Positions 37,719-45,127 of a stretch of 64,000 bases of DNA are shown here, in pieces (the first letter of the stretch is position 1; the number at the start of each line of letters is the position of its first letter). Source of the DNA: Citrobacter amalonaticus (GTDB lineage Bacteria > Pseudomonadota > Gammaproteobacteria > Enterobacterales > Enterobacteriaceae); the NCBI RefSeq assembly GCF_002918555.1, contig NZ_PQMB01000002.1, forward strand, positions 1,380,409 through 1,444,408, given 5' to 3'. Both the position numbers and the translations under genes were made by a program. Below the pieces are notes generated by a model. It was not told where the DNA came from and searched no databases. It saw nothing but the letters and a program-made list of their open reading frames with translations.

Positions 37719-38066
37719 TTATTTCCCTTCAATAGCCTCTCGCATCCCACTAATTTGCAGATTTAAAAAGGTCAGACTGCTTTGATAATCCATACTATTT
37801 TGCGAAAACCGCGCCTGCTCGGTATTCAGCTCAACGGTATTGCCATCTTCTGAGGCCTGCATCGGTACGCGGTACTTCACGTCAACCTCGGGTATCACTT
37901 TTGTACGACTTGCCCGTTGCATCTCAGCGCTAAAATCAATATCTTTAGCTTTGAAATTTGGTGTATCGACGTTTGCCAGATTCGCAGTCAGTAGCTCGGT
38001 CCTCTCAAGACGTAATTTCACTGCCTGCGGATGTACACCCAATGCCTGCTGAAAACTGATTCCCAT
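37719..38066 (-). CDS. lfgB: Proximal rod protein LfgB (FlgB-like)
   Basis: 115 residues. Core sequence LLTANLANVDTPNFKAKDID is typical of FlgB. First gene of the lfgBCDEFGHIJKL run, with a sigma-54 promoter 37 to 53 bases upstream. Confidence 0.95.
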   Translation of the reverse strand: MGISFQQALGVHPQAVKLRLERTELLTANLANVDTPNFKAKDIDFSAEMQRASRTKVIPEVDVKYRVPMQASEDGNTVELNTEQARFSQNSMDYQSSLTFLNLQISGMREAIEGK

Positions 38067-38102
38067 TTCTCACATCACTCCTGCATCAATCTTGCTGTTT
38101 AA

Positions 38103-38119
38103 AGCAATATACATGCCAA
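38103..38119 (-). promoter_or_regulatory. Sigma-54 promoter of the lfgB operon
   Basis: On the minus strand TTGGCATGTATATTGCT has GG-N10-GC spacing and near-consensus -24 and -12 elements. Transcription would start near 38092, about 26 bases before lfgB. The same TTGGCATG-N4-TTGCT pattern lies before lafB. Confidence 0.85.
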
Positions 38120-38148
38120 CTTTTAAGTTATTGATGAGAAATGGTTTT

Positions 38149-38919
38149 ATGAAAATACCGATAAGCAGAAGGAAGGCTCTTTTCCCCTTCGTCGCGGAAA
38201 TAATGCTGACATGGCTGCTGACGCTCTCCGCCCATGCCGCCCTCCATCCTGTACAACACAGCGCCAGGGAACAGATCAACGCGCGGGTGCTGACCGCCGC
38301 CAGTCAGCAGATCGACGCGCTGGCACAAAAGCAGCAGTGGCAGGACTACCGCTACACCTTCAACGTCTATATCCCGTCCGGGGTGGCAACCGATGCCCCC
38401 TGTCCCACCGAACCGCAAATTTCAGCCGCATCGTCCCCGGAAACGGCCCTCAGCCGGATGAATTTTGATGTCAGCTGTCCCGGTGCGGCGGGCTGGAAGG
38501 TGAGCGTGGCAGTGCGCCCGGATGTGTTCGTCCCGGTGGTTATGCCCACAACCCTGATAGCGCGCAACACCGTGCTAACCGCCGCCGACCTGCAACTGAA
38601 AAAATACAATGTCAGCAATTCACGTAACGGTCTGATAATGCGGATGGAAGAGGCCGTCGGTCTGACCAGCAAACGCGTACTCCAGCCGGGTAAACCGCTC
38701 ACGCATGCGGAGTTAGTCGAGCCATTACTGGTTAAACGCGATCAGCCGGTGATAATTATCGCCCGCATGGAGGGGATCACGGCGTCCATGCCCGGCGTGG
38801 CGCTGAAAAACGGTCGGAAAGGTGAAATGATTAAAGTCCGCAACGCCAGCAGCCAGCGCATTATCAGCGGGATAGTGGACGACGCAGGGGTTGTGACAAC
38901 GGCGAATACAGAGCAATAA
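38149..38919 (+). CDS. lfgA: P-ring chaperone LfgA (FlgA-like)
   Basis: 256 residues from ATG at 38149 (MKIPISRRKALFPF), giving a signal peptide ending near LSAHA; upstream in-frame ATGs exist and the start is uncertain. The C-terminal SAF-type domain (about 130-250: RNTVLTAADLQLKKYNVS; VVTTANTEQ) is that of FlgA, a periplasmic chaperone for P-ring assembly. Two cysteines may form a disulfide. Divergent from lfgB. Confidence 0.9.
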   Translation: MKIPISRRKALFPFVAEIMLTWLLTLSAHAALHPVQHSAREQINARVLTAASQQIDALAQKQQWQDYRYTFNVYIPSGVATDAPCPTEPQISAASSPETALSRMNFDVSCPGAAGWKVSVAVRPDVFVPVVMPTTLIARNTVLTAADLQLKKYNVSNSRNGLIMRMEEAVGLTSKRVLQPGKPLTHAELVEPLLVKRDQPVIIIARMEGITASMPGVALKNGRKGEMIKVRNASSQRIISGIVDDAGVVTTANTEQ

Positions 38920-38940
38920 GGTGATTTTTTGTGATGGGAT

Positions 38941-38968
38941 TAAAGTTTTCACCGTTGATGACCGCTCT
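38941..38968 (+). promoter_or_regulatory. Sigma-28-like promoter of lfgM
   Basis: TAAAGTTT (38941-38948) is a perfect sigma-28 -35 box. Twelve bases later ACCGCTCT (38961-38968) keeps the CCG core of the -10. Spacing matches that of the lafA promoter. It would let LafS control its own anti-sigma factor. Confidence 0.55.
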
Positions 38969-39015
38969 ACCCCAGTAACAGATAAACAACCAGACGGGAC
39001 ATGCACGAGGTTGAT

Positions 39016-39309
39016 ATGAAAATAACAGCGACAATGTCCGGGAACAGCCCGGCGCCGACAGCATCCGGTACGAACAGCAGCAACAGTAAAAGCACGACGA
39101 GCACCCGTGCCGCCAGCACCCCGACGTTTTCCGCCGATGATATTACCCAGGCGGGTTTGCAGTCAGCCCAGCAAGCGCTGAATGATGACAATCAGAGCGA
39201 TATCGATAACGACAAAGTCGCCCGGATGCAGGCTGCGCTGGCCGCAGGCGATCTGCAGATGGATAACGACCAGCTTGCCGGCGACATGCTCAGCTTTTTC
39301 CAGAAATAA
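39016..39309 (+). CDS. lfgM: Anti-sigma-28 factor LfgM (FlgM-like)
   Basis: 97 residues from ATG at 39016. The N-terminal half is a Ser/Thr-rich, disordered tail, and the C-terminal half (ARMQAALAAGDLQMDNDQLA) is the sigma-binding region of FlgM. It should hold LafS until the hook is complete and then be exported. Followed 18 bases later by lfgN. Confidence 0.9.
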   Translation: MKITATMSGNSPAPTASGTNSSNSKSTTSTRAASTPTFSADDITQAGLQSAQQALNDDNQSDIDNDKVARMQAALAAGDLQMDNDQLAGDMLSFFQK

Positions 39310-39327
39310 GAGGCCTGAAGAGTGAGC

Positions 39328-39750
39328 ATGAAGCGAGAGCAGGTCAAAACGCTGCTGCAAGGGATCCGCGAAGACGACAGCGTATATGATGCACTGCGAT
39401 CTTTGCTGGAACAGCAGCGCCTGTGCATGATCCGTCGCGCCAGCGATGAGTTGCTGGCGGTTAATGAGGCTATCCAGCGACATTACGCGCAGCTGAACCT
39501 CAGCAGCCAGCAGCGTCGTTCCATTTTGCGATTACTCGGCGTGAGCATCAACCGTGCCGGTCTGGAGCAGGTTTTTAGCTGGCTGCCGGACCCGCATCAA
39601 CGCGCCGCGCAATCCTGGTGGCGAGACCTCGAACAAAAAGCTGAACGCTGCAAAGCCTATAACGAAAAGAATGGCGATCTGCTGATTCGCCAGTATGAAT
39701 TTATTCAGTCTTTTTTAGGTACAGAACCTGATTTTATTTACCAGCCCTGA
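39328..39750 (+). CDS. lfgN: Export chaperone LfgN (FlgN-like)
   Basis: 140 residues from ATG at 39328, seven bases after GAAGAG (a GTG two codons upstream is also in frame). Helical throughout, FlgN length, and directly after lfgM as flgN is after flgM. FlgN escorts the junction proteins FlgK and FlgL to the export gate. Confidence 0.85.
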   Translation: MKREQVKTLLQGIREDDSVYDALRSLLEQQRLCMIRRASDELLAVNEAIQRHYAQLNLSSQQRRSILRLLGVSINRAGLEQVFSWLPDPHQRAAQSWWRDLEQKAERCKAYNEKNGDLLIRQYEFIQSFLGTEPDFIYQP

Positions 39751-39771
39751 GTTCCGGCGCCTTCCTCTGCG

Positions 39772-39790
39772 GCGGAAACGTTATTTCCGC
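39772..39790 (+). terminator. Hairpin after lfgN
   Basis: GCGGAAA and TTTCCGC form a 7-bp stem with a CGTTA loop, 22 bases after lfgN. No U-tract follows, so terminator function is uncertain. Confidence 0.4.
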
Positions 39791-39827
39791 TGCCTGTGTA
39801 ATCTGCTGATATATAAGAATTAAATAA

Positions 39828-39844
39828 TCGGCACGCAAATTGCT
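39828..39844 (+). promoter_or_regulatory. Sigma-54 promoter of the lafV/glycosyltransferase operon
   Basis: TCGGCACGCAAATTGCT has GG-N10-GC spacing with a near-perfect GGCACG and TTGCT. Transcription would start near 39855, 57 bases before the first gene. It ties the modification operon to the same RpoN/LafK control as the lafB and lfgB operons. Confidence 0.8.
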
Positions 39845-39862
39845 TTGCACTGACCAGATAAA

Positions 39863-39882
39863 GAGCCTGATGGGCCAGGCTC
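39863..39882 (+). promoter_or_regulatory. Leader hairpin shared with the lfiM operon
   Basis: GAGCCTGATGGGCCAGGCTC folds as a 7-bp stem with a six-base loop in the 5' leader. It matches the element at 51767-51786 at 17 of 20 positions. Role unknown; it could be an attenuator or a post-transcriptional control site. Confidence 0.5.
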
Positions 39883-39911
39883 CAGGATATTGGGATTTCT
39901 GAGAACACATA

Positions 39912-40856
39912 ATGAATATGATTGAATGCTACGAACCGGACTTTGTTCGCTCGTTTTTATCCCACAACCCAGGCTCCCCGTTGCATACCCGGATGATGTG
40001 GCACAATGAAATTCGTCAAAGTCTGGAGCTCACCGAGGCGGCCAGTTGTGAAGCGGCGCTGGGCGATCCCCATGCTTTTGTACTGCACGTCAGCCTGTGC
40101 GATGCCGAACCTGACAGCACGCCGTTATCGCCACGCGATCGGGTGTTGAACCAGGCGGCACTGGATACGGTTACCCTCGCGGGTCTGAGCCCGGAATTAC
40201 GTCTGTACACGCTGGGAATTATGCTTTCCTGGGCCGACAAGCACCCAGGTGAGAGCGATGAAACGCTGGCCAGTATCGCCTCACAGCCGCAGCGTCTGGC
40301 AAACTTTGTCGGGGAGGGTAAATTGCAGGAGCAGTTTGCCCTCTTACCGGCGGTGCCACAGCTTCAATGCCGGTTACTGACCCTGATGGGCAGCCTGGAT
40401 TTTGACTGGGAGAGGCTTCCGGAAAGTACACGTAAAACCACACTCCCTTTGCAGGTCAGCCTGCTAATGCTACAGGATGCCAACAGTGAGGCACTCCTGC
40501 TACAGCAGTTACAGGAACAGTGGCGGAAAACCCATGCGCAATATTTTGCCCGGCAGGCGTGGATCTTCAGCAACTACCTGATTTACCGCCTGTACAATGA
40601 CATGTTCCCGCGCGCCGACGCCGCCAGTGTCACCCGGCACTATTTTGAGCTGGTGACCGATTTCGTCCTGTTGCGCACGCTCTTTAGCCTCTGGACGCTG
40701 GATGGCTCCGCGCTGACCCATAATGAGATTTACGCCCTGTTCGCGCTGTTTGAGCGCTGGCGTCGCAGCGAAGACGCCGCGGTATTGCGCCAGCAGCTGC
40801 TGACGATGCTACCCGCTAATTATCTGCTCTCTGCTTTTTCACTGCTTATTTGTTAG
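39912..40856 (+). CDS. lafV: FliB-like protein (LafV position), divergent
   Basis: 314 residues. The C-terminal half (about 215-305: FSNYLIYRLYNDMFPRADAA; HYFELVTDFVLLRTLFSLW) resembles the C-terminal region of FliB, the flagellin lysine N-methylase. FliB enzymes have an N-terminal cysteine cluster thought to bind a metal centre; here the N-terminal 100 residues lack any CxxxC cluster. It may have lost methylase chemistry or have a different cofactor site. First gene of the sigma-54-driven modification operon. Symbol assigned by position in E. coli Flag-2 and not certain. Confidence 0.6.
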   Translation: MNMIECYEPDFVRSFLSHNPGSPLHTRMMWHNEIRQSLELTEAASCEAALGDPHAFVLHVSLCDAEPDSTPLSPRDRVLNQAALDTVTLAGLSPELRLYTLGIMLSWADKHPGESDETLASIASQPQRLANFVGEGKLQEQFALLPAVPQLQCRLLTLMGSLDFDWERLPESTRKTTLPLQVSLLMLQDANSEALLLQQLQEQWRKTHAQYFARQAWIFSNYLIYRLYNDMFPRADAASVTRHYFELVTDFVLLRTLFSLWTLDGSALTHNEIYALFALFERWRRSEDAAVLRQQLLTMLPANYLLSAFSLLIC

Positions 40857-40885
40857 CGTCCGGTCCTTTTTCCGCGAAATTCACC

Positions 40886-43426
40886 ATGTCCAAATCATCG
40901 AAAATTCTGCCTGGCCTCGTTAAAACCCTGGATACCGGACGCGAAAAGCCGTTCGTGAGCGTTGTCACGCCGACCTGGAATCGCGCCGCCTTTTTGCCGT
41001 GGCTACTTTATATCTATCGTTACCAGGATTATCCGGCGCAGCGCAGGGAGCTGGTGATCCTTGATGACTCACCGCAAAGCCATCTTCCCATTATTCAGCG
41101 TCTGACCCAGGGGCAGCCTGAGGCGTTCAATATCCGCTATATTTACTCTGCGGAAAAACTGCCGTTGGGTAAGAAACGCAATATGCTCAACGAGCTGGCG
41201 GTGGGAGAATATATTCTGTGCATGGATGACGATGATTTTTATCCGCCGGATAAAATCTCTTATACCATTGCGATGATGCAGCGCCACCGGGCATTGATTT
41301 CAGGTTCGGACCAGATCCCCATCTGGTACAGCCACATCAACCGCATCGTCAAAACCCACCGTTTTGGTCCGCAGAATATTCTCAACGGAACGTTTTGTTA
41401 TCATCGTAATTACCTGAAAAAACATCGTTACGACGACGACTGCAACCTGAGTGAAGAAGCCGGTTTCACCAATCAATTTACCGTCAACCCGCTGCAGCTG
41501 CCCGGTGAGCGCACCATCCTCTGTATCTCACACAGCGAGAACACGTTCGATAAGGATTTTGTGCTGGGCTCCAGTGAACCGCTGAGCACCACGCTGGAAC
41601 AAACCATCGCCGACCCAATGTTGCGAAACGGGTACCTGAGCCTGCATAACGCCACGCATAACCAGCCGCTCCAGTGGGATGCCGTCGATCGGGTGGTGAT
41701 CGTCAACCTCGACAAGCGCCCGGATCGATTACGCCAGATCCAGCAGGAGTTGACGGACCTTAAATTTCCGGCGGAGAAAATCACCCGTCTGGCCGCCTGC
41801 GACGAAACAAACGGCCAGTCCGGGCGTCGGCAGTCTCATCTGCTGGCGCTGCAGCTGGCGCAAAAGCAGGGCTGGAAAAACTACCTGTTGCTGGAAGATG
41901 ACGCGGTTATTCTGAAACAGGGAAAACATATTCGGGTACTGAACGCATTGCTCAATGCACTGGCAAAACTGCCCTGGGAAGTCATCCTGCTTGGCGGGGA
42001 AATTAAACAGGGCACCATGCTGAAAAGCCTGAGCGGGATGATCCACGCCCGGGATTGCAATAAGGTCTGCGCCTATCTGGTCAATAGCCAGTATTACGCC
42101 ACGCTGGCGCAGCAGATGCAGCAGGATCCTTCGGATACGCTGGAGGAACAGTGGCAGCCACTGCTACGCGAGGGGAAATGGCTGGCCTGCTACCCGAGCA
42201 TTTGTTACCAGCGTGCGGGATACAGTGATACAGAGAAGAAAGAGACCGACAATATTCGCTATTATTTCAACAAAATTAACCAATCTCCTGCCAGCGTTCA
42301 GGCAACATCACACCACGCAGCACCGGCGAAGAACGACGCCATCGCGTTCTTTATGGAGACATCATTTCATTATTCTGTCTACCGGCCAATAATCACCGCG
42401 CTTCAGGCGATGGGCCACACCTGCACGCTGGTGGTTAACGATCGCATTCATAAACCTTTCCTTGACGAGATACTGGAAACCCTCAAAGCGATCCAGGATC
42501 CCTCGCTTGGCGGCTGCCGGATTTCCGAAGCGGTTCGCCAGCGTCAACGCTTCACCTGTCTGGTAAGCCCTTATTACACCCCGGCGCTGAAAGATCTGGC
42601 CGATATCCATGTCCGGGCGATGTACGGGCTGGCGAAGGAAGAGTGGAATCACGCCTGGTGGAATACGTTTTACCACCGCATTTTGTGCTATAGCCATTAC
42701 AGCCAGCGGGCACTGGACATTAACGGAAGCGCAAAGGTTGTGGGTAATCCGCGTTTTGACCGCTGGCATCAGGGAAACATTGATACCACGTTGCCAGACG
42801 CGTTAAAACTTGATGCCAGAAAGCCGACCCTGCTCTACGCCCCCACCTACGGTGCGTTGAGTTCTTTGCCGCACTGGGCGGAAAAGCTGGGCAATTTACG
42901 CCACGATTTCAATGTTATCTGCAAGCTGCATCACGGAACCTGTTCCCGGCCTGAAGAGGCGGCATCTCTGGCGCTCGCCAATAAACACCTGAAAAAAAGG
43001 GCCGATGCGCCGCAGTATACCCACGCCCTGTTGGCGAAAGCCGACTTTGTACTCACCGATAATAGCGGGTTTATTTTCGACGCCATTCACGCCAATAAAC
43101 GCGTCATTCTTCTCAACTGGCCGGGTATGCAGGCGTTGCTGGATGGGCAACAGAGCTACTCCAGTCCGCACAGTGCCGAGCAGCGTATCCGTAAAATCCT
43201 GCCCGTCGCAGACGATATGGCTGAACTCAGGATGCTCCTCTCCGCCAGCGTTGACTGGGATGCATTGCAGGCTCCGCTGGAGACCATCCGCCACGACTAC
43301 TGTGATCCATTTATGGATGGCAACGCGGGAGTAAGAGCGGCGCAGGAGATTGCAGATGCCATCGCGTGTCCCGCAGCACTTCAGACAAACAGGTTATTGA
43401 CCAGTTTGCGTAACAAGCTTTTTTAA
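40886..43426 (+). CDS. Three-domain glycosyltransferase: GT2, GT25 and CDP-glycerol transferase
   Basis: 846 residues from ATG at 40886. Domain 1 (about 22-230) is a GT2 transferase with VSVVTPTWNR at 24-33 and the acidic metal site DDDD at 114-117. Domain 2 (about 268-450) is GT25-like with VIVNLDKRPDRL and LLEDDAV at 335-341. Domain 3 (about 480-830) resembles the TagF/TagB CDP-glycerol glycerophosphotransferases, with LLYAPTYG (649-656), CKLHHGT (679-685) and TDNSGFIFDAI (724-734), the last matching the TagF TDYSS-type motif. It should build a glycan and add glycerol phosphate. No membrane segments. A tagD gene lies 860 bases downstream. No named homologue recognised. Confidence 0.85.
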   Translation: MSKSSKILPGLVKTLDTGREKPFVSVVTPTWNRAAFLPWLLYIYRYQDYPAQRRELVILDDSPQSHLPIIQRLTQGQPEAFNIRYIYSAEKLPLGKKRNMLNELAVGEYILCMDDDDFYPPDKISYTIAMMQRHRALISGSDQIPIWYSHINRIVKTHRFGPQNILNGTFCYHRNYLKKHRYDDDCNLSEEAGFTNQFTVNPLQLPGERTILCISHSENTFDKDFVLGSSEPLSTTLEQTIADPMLRNGYLSLHNATHNQPLQWDAVDRVVIVNLDKRPDRLRQIQQELTDLKFPAEKITRLAACDETNGQSGRRQSHLLALQLAQKQGWKNYLLLEDDAVILKQGKHIRVLNALLNALAKLPWEVILLGGEIKQGTMLKSLSGMIHARDCNKVCAYLVNSQYYATLAQQMQQDPSDTLEEQWQPLLREGKWLACYPSICYQRAGYSDTEKKETDNIRYYFNKINQSPASVQATSHHAAPAKNDAIAFFMETSFHYSVYRPIITALQAMGHTCTLVVNDRIHKPFLDEILETLKAIQDPSLGGCRISEAVRQRQRFTCLVSPYYTPALKDLADIHVRAMYGLAKEEWNHAWWNTFYHRILCYSHYSQRALDINGSAKVVGNPRFDRWHQGNIDTTLPDALKLDARKPTLLYAPTYGALSSLPHWAEKLGNLRHDFNVICKLHHGTCSRPEEAASLALANKHLKKRADAPQYTHALLAKADFVLTDNSGFIFDAIHANKRVILLNWPGMQALLDGQQSYSSPHSAEQRIRKILPVADDMAELRMLLSASVDWDALQAPLETIRHDYCDPFMDGNAGVRAAQEIADAIACPAALQTNRLLTSLRNKLF

Positions 43427-43447
43427 CCTCAGCGAAGAGAATACCCA

Positions 43448-44251
43448 ATGCATATTTATACCTACTGGGTTAATACCACAAACCGCGCCATGCCTGTTTA
43501 TCTTCAACTCTGTATGCAGACCTGGATTAAAGCGATTCCTGGGGTGAAGGTCAGCATGATTAATCATGAAAACGTGCATCAATTTGTCCCGAAAGCATTA
43601 CTCACTCGCTCATTTTATCAGTTACCGTTAGCCATGCAGTCGGATGTCGTTTCAGTCTGGGTGCTGGCGTCGCGAGGGGGATTCTTTCTTGATGTTGATA
43701 CGATCATGACGGTCAATCCCTTCTCTGGTAATGCCTTCGATGCGTCGAAACTTTACGCCTTTGGGTACCAGGAAAAAAAACAAATACACCTTGCGATCCT
43801 GCTTTGCCAACAGCAGAAAAACCCGCTGCTGTATGCGTGGGCCACTGAAATTGCAAAGAAAATTGCACAACCGCTCCCTTCGCCGCTGCCGTGGGATTGG
43901 GTGGGGAATTCAATTATCAACAGCTTGCTCGCAGCAGAGTCGATGGCCGATCATTATCAAATTCTGGAGGCCGAAGATTATGGCAATATTCTTGAACTCA
44001 GCGTCGCGGATGAAAGCCCCTACAACCGGTACATTAAGTTTTATTTCACGCCCCCCACGCACTCCCTTACAAACACCTTAAAAAAGGTTAAAGGGGGAAT
44101 GATCTCTCTGCATAACTCGTGGACACCTGAAATATACCGTAGGGCAACGTTGCAGGATATTATCAAAAGCCGGGAAAGCCTGATGCTTTCTCATCTATTG
44201 CTTAATATTCTTGAGGCTCAGAATTTGTCCCGCCACCGCCGGGCAGTTTGA
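43448..44251 (+). CDS. GT32-family glycosyltransferase
   Basis: 267 residues. MHIYTYWVN at the start, the helix MQSDVVSVWVLASRGGFFLD and the DVDTI catalytic DxD motif (about residue 80-84) identify the sugar-binding DXD family GT32. The donor sugar cannot be read from sequence. It follows the three-domain enzyme by 21 bases and ends the modification operon. Together they would make a short glycan, most likely for the lateral flagellum because of operon control. A target in lipopolysaccharide is the main alternative. Confidence 0.85.
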   Translation: MHIYTYWVNTTNRAMPVYLQLCMQTWIKAIPGVKVSMINHENVHQFVPKALLTRSFYQLPLAMQSDVVSVWVLASRGGFFLDVDTIMTVNPFSGNAFDASKLYAFGYQEKKQIHLAILLCQQQKNPLLYAWATEIAKKIAQPLPSPLPWDWVGNSIINSLLAAESMADHYQILEAEDYGNILELSVADESPYNRYIKFYFTPPTHSLTNTLKKVKGGMISLHNSWTPEIYRRATLQDIIKSRESLMLSHLLLNILEAQNLSRHRRAV

Positions 44252-44262
44252 GCACTGCCCGG
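44239..44262. terminator. Hairpin between the convergent GT and lfi-tagD operons
   Basis: CCGGGCAGT and ACTGCCCGG form a perfect 9-bp stem across the end of the GT32 gene. It is part of a dispersed repeat that recurs at 60967-61006 (GAGCACTGCCCGGATTCA and AAATAGCCT). It may terminate both convergent operons, though no long U-tract follows. Confidence 0.5.
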
Positions 44263-44286
44263 ATTCACAATGGCGAGCAAAATAGC

Positions 44287-44685
44287 CTAATGGGGCTGGC
44301 TCTTAATGACCTCAATAATCGAGGTTGTGGAAACCGACGGCGTACGGGGAAAATAGATCACCTCACAAAGGTAAGAGAAGCTATCGAACTTTCCGACCCA
44401 GTCATCGCCCATCACCAGCATATCGGCATGAAAGCGGCGAATATAGTCCGCTTTTTGCTCCAGTGACTCCTCAAGAAAAACCTCATCGACACATTTCAAA
44501 CCGGCCACGATCCCCATACGATCGTGCTGGGAGTAAACCGGCGCGCGGCCCTTTTTCACCACATTGAGCGCATCGGAAGAGACGCCGACAACCAGGCGAT
44601 CGCCCAAAGCTTTTGCCCGTTGCAGGATCTTTAAATGACCAACATGAAATACATCAAAAGTGCCAAAGGTAATGACCGTTTTCAT
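44287..44685 (-). CDS. tagD: TagD-type glycerol-3-phosphate cytidylyltransferase
   Basis: 132 residues, the length of Bacillus TagD. Nucleotidyltransferase motifs are HVGH at 14-17 (GTFDVFHVGHLKIL), VMGDDWVGKFD (91-101) and RTPSVSTT at 114-121, the counterpart of RTEGISTT. It joins CTP and glycerol 3-phosphate to make CDP-glycerol, the donor for TagF-like enzymes. Its ATG overlaps the lfiJ stop by four bases (ATGA), so it is made as the last product of the flagellar lfiEFGHIJ operon. Its likely user is the C-terminal domain of the adjacent three-domain transferase. Confidence 0.93.
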   Translation of the reverse strand: MKTVITFGTFDVFHVGHLKILQRAKALGDRLVVGVSSDALNVVKKGRAPVYSQHDRMGIVAGLKCVDEVFLEESLEQKADYIRRFHADMLVMGDDWVGKFDSFSYLCEVIYFPRTPSVSTTSIIEVIKSQPH

Positions 44686-45125
44686 CTCTGACTCAGCACC
44701 CTATTTCTCAGCCAGCACTGGGTGGCGATCTCATCCACCGCATTTTGCTCCTGCACCGCCATGTCATCCCGGAGCTGATGGCGCTTGTCACTCAGCGTCA
44801 TCGCCACCCTTTTTTCTTCGCACGCCGCCGCAACCAGGTTTTTCTGGATACGCGCCTCTTTGATTTTCGCCAGCGTCTGTTCCTGCTCCTGCCAGGCGAT
44901 AACCTTGCGCAGCGTCCCTTTATAACCGGTCACATTCTTAAGCGATTCAATATCGGGGGCAGCAACGCCGGTACCGGTTTTTTGGATCAGGTACCCCAGC
45001 GCTTTAATGTTGTTCTCATACCCGGCGCAGACCTGCTGTTGCTTCGCCAGCTGCACCGTCATATCTTTGACCGATTTATCGCGCAGGCGCTGTAGCTGCG
45101 CCAGGGTATCAATAATCTGTCGCAT
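44682..45125 (-). CDS. lfiJ: Export chaperone/ATPase stalk protein LfiJ (FliJ-like)
   Basis: 147 residues, all-helical coiled coil (MRQIIDTLAQLQRLRDKSVK) as in FliJ, which sits in the FliI ATPase ring and escorts export chaperones. Two bases after the lfiI stop and overlapping tagD downstream. Confidence 0.88.
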   Translation of the reverse strand: MRQIIDTLAQLQRLRDKSVKDMTVQLAKQQQVCAGYENNIKALGYLIQKTGTGVAAPDIESLKNVTGYKGTLRKVIAWQEQEQTLAKIKEARIQKNLVAAACEEKRVAMTLSDKRHQLRDDMAVQEQNAVDEIATQCWLRNRVLSQR

Positions 45126-45127
45126 GA

